Positions 60,402-64,000 of a stretch of DNA of 64,000 nucleotides are shown in pieces (within the stretch, counting starts at the first letter, position 1; every line of letters begins with the position of its first letter). The notes under the pieces were generated by a model. It searched no databases. It saw nothing but the letters and a program-made list of their open reading frames with translations, and had not been told where the DNA came from. The DNA is from Phialophora verrucosa (taxonomy: Eukaryota > Ascomycota > Eurotiomycetes > Chaetothyriales > Herpotrichiellaceae), in assembly GCA_002099365.1 (NCBI GenBank), contig MSED01000015.1, positions 3,038,001 through 3,102,000 on the forward strand, given 5' to 3'. Position numbers and translations under genes: made by a program.

Positions 60402-61307
60402 ATGCCACATACAAGCCACAGAAAGAAGAAGCATATCCAGAACAAGAGAACAGAGATCCTGGACGACGACGGCTGGACGCGAATCACCTCAACCTCTGCT
60501 TCCGCAGCGAGAATCCCCGGTACCACATCGAAGCCTACGGCAAGCGAAACCTCAACCACAGCTGGACACCACCAGCAAAGCACGATCGCAAGCGAATTAT
60601 TCCCACCTCGCCACCCCATGCCCCCCAGCCCCGGATCGACGCTCCCGTCCATGCTCTCTCAGTTCAACAGGATCGAGAGACGCTGGCAGGCCACAGATCT
60701 ATGCAAAACGCTCATACACGTCCTGGAGGAAAAGATCTTGACGACCGCCACCGAACAGGTTCACGCCATCTCCACGTGTGTCATGCTCGGCAGCGGCTCC
60801 TTTTGCGGCGACGCCGCGCACTGGATCGACCGGCACGACTCGGCGTACTTCCAGCTCGCGGCGTTCAGGACCGTCGTCGACACGGTGCGGAGGTTGCAAG
60901 GCCGAGATGTGCCCGCTTACGCCCAGGAGCCGAACTTCAATGACTTGGACGCCGACCTGCTTCACGCCCTCAACATCACGAAGGTGGATCATCCGCGGGG
61001 GTTCGAATTACTGGATAGGGACTCCGTTGCATATTCCCCAGCTGCAGAACGGGAGGTCGAGGCGGAGATTATGACGAGAAGGCCGAGGGTTTGGCTCCAT
61101 CGATCAATCAATCACCTACTGCAAGAGGGGGGTCCGGAGAGTGACTCGGCGAAAGAGTTTGCGACGAGTAACGAGGACATGGAATTGCCGGCGTTGGAGG
61201 TCAAGAACTTCCCGTTCCATGGGTTGGTGATTTGGTGGAGAAAGAGCGATAGAGGTCAAGACCGAGATCAAGACCAAGACCATGTCATGGAGGACATACA
61301 TACCTGA
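60402..61307 (+). CDS. SRR1-like domain protein
   Basis: Single exon, 301 residues, start ATG 60402 (MPHTSHRKKKHIQ). The N-terminus is basic and then Ser/Thr/Pro-rich. The domain begins near residue 110 with VHAISTCVMLGSGSFCGDAA, which matches the Gly-rich opening strand-loop of SRR1 proteins, followed by a helical block (YFQLAAFRTVVDTVRRLQ), PNFNDLDADLLHALNITKVD and a later WLHRSINHLL segment. SRR1 was named in Arabidopsis for light and clock effects, and the yeast and animal relatives influence cell-cycle and haem-related regulation; the biochemical activity is unknown. The C-terminal Asp/Gln/Arg repeat (RGQDRDQDQDH) is low complexity. The stop lies only 57 bases from the stop of the convergent isochorismatase-family gene, so their 3' ends overlap or abut. 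Confidence 0.8.
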   Translation: MPHTSHRKKKHIQNKRTEILDDDGWTRITSTSASAARIPGTTSKPTASETSTTAGHHQQSTIASELFPPRHPMPPSPGSTLPSMLSQFNRIERRWQATDLCKTLIHVLEEKILTTATEQVHAISTCVMLGSGSFCGDAAHWIDRHDSAYFQLAAFRTVVDTVRRLQGRDVPAYAQEPNFNDLDADLLHALNITKVDHPRGFELLDRDSVAYSPAAEREVEAEIMTRRPRVWLHRSINHLLQEGGPESDSAKEFATSNEDMELPALEVKNFPFHGLVIWWRKSDRGQDRDQDQDHVMEDIHT

Positions 61308-61364
61308 CCGACCGACTATCTACATCTAACCTCGATATTCATGTCGATGTGGACGTCGGGATGT

Positions 61365-62075
61365 CTATTTGATCTCAGAGCTCTTCACCACCGTGCCGAA
61401 AGCATCGCTCAGCTCCTTCAACGTCGCTTCGGTGACGTCCGATCCACTGAGCCCAGGGATATCTCGGTCTCCGATAGCATCCCCCGCCAGCACGACATTA
61501 TATCCCAGATCGTTCCCCTGCCTGGCCGTCGTGCTCACGCACACATGAGCCATATACCCCGTCAGGACGGTCTTCTTGCCCCTCTCGCCCAACCCGGTCA
61601 GATAGTCGTGCAGATCGGTGTTGGCGAAGCTGGAGATGGCTTGCTTCTCCACCACCTTCTCGCCCGGCCGGGCCTTCAACTCGTCAAACTCCTCTGCCAG
61701 GGCCGTGTTGGGCGTGAACACCGGCGCGCCGTCCGGGGTCTTGTGCACGACGTGGACGATGTTCTTCCCATCGCCGGCGGCGCGATATTTCTCCAGCAAC
61801 GACGCGATCGCCTTGCGCGTCTGCTCCACATTGACGGTCTTGAGGTGTCCTTGGGCATATCTGGTCGCATTGGCATTGGTCAGGATTCGATCCGTCAGGT
61901 CCATACCGGAGCAGGGGGTTGCAAACGCAATGAGGTGTTCCATGCCTTTCCCCCGGGGCTTTACTTACTCATTCTGCGCGTCGATGATGATCAGCGTGCT
62001 ATCGCTGGGAGACGCCGTCGCCGGGGGCGCACCCAGCAGATCCCTCAATGATTTGACTTGGGTTGCGGACGTCAT
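61365..62075 (-). CDS. Isochorismatase-family cysteine hydrolase
   Basis: Small alpha/beta hydrolase of the nicotinamidase/isochorismatase superfamily. Exons are 61969-62075 and 61365-61860 with a 108-nt intron, giving 200 residues. The catalytic triad is visible: Asp32 in IIIDAQNEY (split by the intron), Lys108 in VEKQAISSF and Cys143 in GYMAHVCVSTTARQ. The cis-peptide region before the Cys (VLTGYMAHVC) is typical. Members cleave amide or vinyl-ether bonds of small molecules, for example nicotinamide, N-carbamoyl compounds or isochorismate. Fungal members of this length are often dubbed isochorismatase or putative effector-like hydrolase; no signal peptide is seen, so it is probably cytosolic. 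An ATG inside the intron keeps a second frame open at 61943 but lacks the essential Asp, so the spliced form is preferred. Substrate is unknown. Confidence 0.92.
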
Positions 62076-63219
62076 GTTTTGAATGGGAGAAGAGTTCGAG
62101 TCTGAGGGCGAGTGGAGCACAGGATGGATGGGTGGGTGCGTGGATGGGATGATCGAGACACAGAAATCGAACAAAGACAAGCGTAGCAGACATGCACGAC
62201 ATGGCACTCCTTATATACCTATTCAGTCTTAGTCAGTTCCTCCGTTGGCGCGAGGGTTTCCTCCTCGCACACTCCGAGTCCACTGCTAGACAATTCCATG
62301 CCATGCCATGTCCTGCCATGCCCTGCCATGCGGCGCGTGAGCCAGGACTGGTTTAGTGAGGACGCACACCCTAGCGTTCTTTGCACCACATTTTCGCGGA
62401 CTGAACAGATCGGATCGGATCTGCAAGTTACGCGTACTCCTCCTGCGATACGAGGTACCAACCAGCCATCCTTCCTACCTTAAGTACCGACCTACAGGTA
62501 CTCGTAGTGTGCATACATACCAGTATCCATTGTCAAGCGTGTCCTCCGTACGAGTATTAACAGGATAGTTATGATGCCGTCCGCGGAGAACGCCCTTGCC
62601 CTCTCGCTCTCTTAACGACCGAACTCTGACTTGCTACCGACCAGACGCACCCACGCGGGCCCGACCCCTCATTTCTCGCTTCCCGATCGCCCCGGATCCC
62701 ATCATCCGGGCGGAAAGTGATCTGATTGGTTGATCTATTACATAGAGTGTACAGAGGAAGCTCTCTCTGCTACTCAGTACCTCGTAGCTTGTCCAGATTG
62801 CGCATACTCTGACTCGACATGGGGTTTGTCTTAGCAAATGTCGAACGACTGTCCACTTGTCTTGGCCATGAGATTTGAAATCAAAAAAGACATGCGTCAG
62901 AGATATCTCTGGTGGGAGATGGGAGATCCAATGACCAGAGGTCCGATGTGCCATGTCACGGCCGGTCTGAGCACGAAATTCGTCTACCAGAACCCAATTC
63001 CATTTCAACACCTACGTACCCAAGTCCACCCTACATCCCAGTAAGCGTGGGCAAGAAGCTACATACTTTTGTCAGTGACCCAGGTAGGTCTTGCTATCAT
63101 GTACACAGGGAGGATTGCCCAACACATTGTATGCACATGAATAGTGAATCTGGCTTGATCGCTTTCCCTGAGATGACCGCCTCCACATTACATTGTTCCT
63201 CCTGCCCGCCTCGCACCAT
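62076..63219. promoter_or_regulatory. Promoter region of the isochorismatase-family gene and hex1 3' flank
   Basis: About 1.1 kb between two minus-strand genes. It includes a cluster of CCATG units at 62297-62331 and a TCCGTACGAGTA motif at 62543-62554. Open frames here are unsupported. Confidence 0.45.
62297..62331. repeat. Clustered CCATG-type repeat
   Basis: Five CCATG units in 35 bases, separated by zero to five bases (reading CCATGCCATGCCATGTCCTG and on). It lies about 220 bases upstream of the isochorismatase-family start codon and might be a regulatory element or only a simple repeat. Confidence 0.6.
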
Positions 63220-64000
63220 CTACAATCTTGAACCATGGATGATCTTCATGTCGACGACCAACTCGCGCCCGCCATCGTTGATGACCAAGACGCGAACACT
63301 GCCTCGGCCGTCACTGAATGCTCGTTCAATGCGCCTGAACAGACCGCCTTGGTCAACAACAGGCAGGCCCTGCTTGACATCGCCGGTCTCTGTCATGCAG
63401 ACAATATGGCCATCCTCGCGAATGTCTAAGACGCGGTACTGCTTGAAGACGGGGCCGAGCATGGTCTGAACGACTACCGACGGGGCAGGGTTGCTGATGA
63501 AGGAGGTCTCTTCGTGCAATTGACGGGTGAACAGGTCGACACCCAGGTAGCGGTATTGGCCGGTTTGCGATGACATGCTGATGCGGATGACCTGCGAAGG
63601 ACGACCCTGGAGAAGGAGAATGTCACCGATCCGGATGAAATGACACTGGATGGGCACTCCGCGGCCGCTGAAGCGTGGCTCAACGTAGCGGACTTGCTCA
63701 ACAGTGCCATCACGGACGCGACTTGGGCCGGACGTCTCTCTTGTGTCGGTCACCACCACCTCATCACGGTCACCGCCATGGTGGTGGGAGAATGGGTGCA
63801 GGATGCGGTCGGCAGCGCGCTCCACGCCACGGCGGAAGCTGTGGTATTGGCCTTCGTCGTCGTAGTAACCCATGTCTCTTTTGATCGGTTGATCGACCTT
63901 GATTTCTTCCTTCTGAACAGTGACTTCTGCTCTTGCTGGACGACGGCGTTCGTATTCGACGTCGTAGGTTGGATCGACGCGTCGACGATACTCTCGCTCG
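63220..64000 (-). CDS. hex1: Woronin body major protein HEX-1, 5' end off right edge
   Basis: Self-assembling peroxisomal protein that forms the crystalline core of Woronin bodies, which plug septal pores after wounding. From the canonical start (ATG 63873, MGYYDDEGQYHSFRRG) to the stop there are 217 residues. The conserved core carries CHFIRIGDILLLQGRPSQVI, RYLGVDLFTRQLHEETSFIS, SVVVQTMLGPVFKQYRVLD and MTETGDVKQGLPVVD. It ends in the peroxisomal signal SRL. A His-rich segment near residues 27-33 follows the start. The reading frame stays open upstream of this ATG to base 64000, coding a charged Arg/Glu/Tyr-rich stretch (YDVEYERRRPARAEVTVQKE). Longer HEX-1 isoforms with such N-terminal extensions, made by alternative splicing, are known in Aspergillus, so the gene probably continues outside the window. 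An AG acceptor-like site (TGTTCAG) lies in this extension near 63921. Identity is certain. Confidence 0.97.
   Translation of the reverse strand, partial: EREYRRRVDPTYDVEYERRRPARAEVTVQKEEIKVDQPIKRDMGYYDDEGQYHSFRRGVERAADRILHPFSHHHGGDRDEVVVTDTRETSGPSRVRDGTVEQVRYVEPRFSGRGVPIQCHFIRIGDILLLQGRPSQVIRISMSSQTGQYRYLGVDLFTRQLHEETSFISNPAPSVVVQTMLGPVFKQYRVLDIREDGHIVCMTETGDVKQGLPVVDQGGLFRRIERAFSDGRGSVRVLVINDGGRELVVDMKIIHGSRL

Overview
The window is nuclear DNA from a filamentous ascomycete (Pezizomycotina). Genes are split by short introns, mostly 45-100 nt, with GT..AG ends. A Woronin body protein gene (hex1, right edge) is found only in this group. The set of fungal families (X325/BIM1-like, btgC-type GH17, DUF8035, DUF8032, DUF7918, ABCC transporter) fits Eurotiomycetes, possibly Chaetothyriales; that finer placement is inference. 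I see no prophage, transposon, CRISPR array, rRNA or convincing tRNA.

Layout. 1-5081 (-): ABCC-type ABC transporter, cut by the left edge. 6197-9302 (-): an eight-exon gene joining a SesB/HET-type lipase-like alpha/beta hydrolase to a ZZ zinc finger and an unassigned C-terminal region; this is the most unusual gene here. 11518-12397 (+): Cdc34-type ubiquitin-conjugating enzyme. 12770-14044 (-): epoxide-hydrolase-like enzyme. 15281-19859 (+): a 1,499-residue disordered protein. 20923-22111 (+): transaldolase. 22626-24377 (+): Pfa5-type palmitoyltransferase. 25573-26001 (-): small twin zinc-finger protein. 28574-31100 (+): DUF8035 protein with Arg/Asp repeats and polyglutamine.

31.1-37.6 kb is gene-poor. 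It holds only fragments of hydrophobic coding sequence on the minus strand (about 35408-36414), which may be an unresolved multi-exon membrane gene or a decayed one. 37666-42075 (+) is a Q-rich transcription-factor-like gene with an unusually long first intron. 44175-46417 (-) is a type II membrane GH17 glucanase. 47376-48662 (-) is a DUF7918-like protein. 49051-51009 (-) is the SAGA subunit Spt8. 51858-55806 (+) is a ZNFX1/Hrr1-like RNAi-type helicase divergent from spt8. 56965-57735 (-) is an X325/BIM1-like copper-brace GPI protein. 59183-60014 (+) is a short-chain dehydrogenase, 60402-61307 (+) an SRR1-like protein, 61365-62075 (-) an isochorismatase-family hydrolase and 63220-64000 (-) hex1, cut by the right edge.

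The genes do not form one pathway. Most are housekeeping or cell-structure genes: carbon metabolism, proteolysis, lipid modification of proteins, chromatin, cell wall and septal plugging. Two genes point to genome or cell defence: the hydrolase-ZZ protein (relatives act in non-self recognition) and the ZNFX1-like helicase (relatives act in small-RNA silencing). Exon joins were made by hand from splice consensus and reading phase. Every multi-exon model given sums to a whole number of codons; the partial end genes could not be tested this way.
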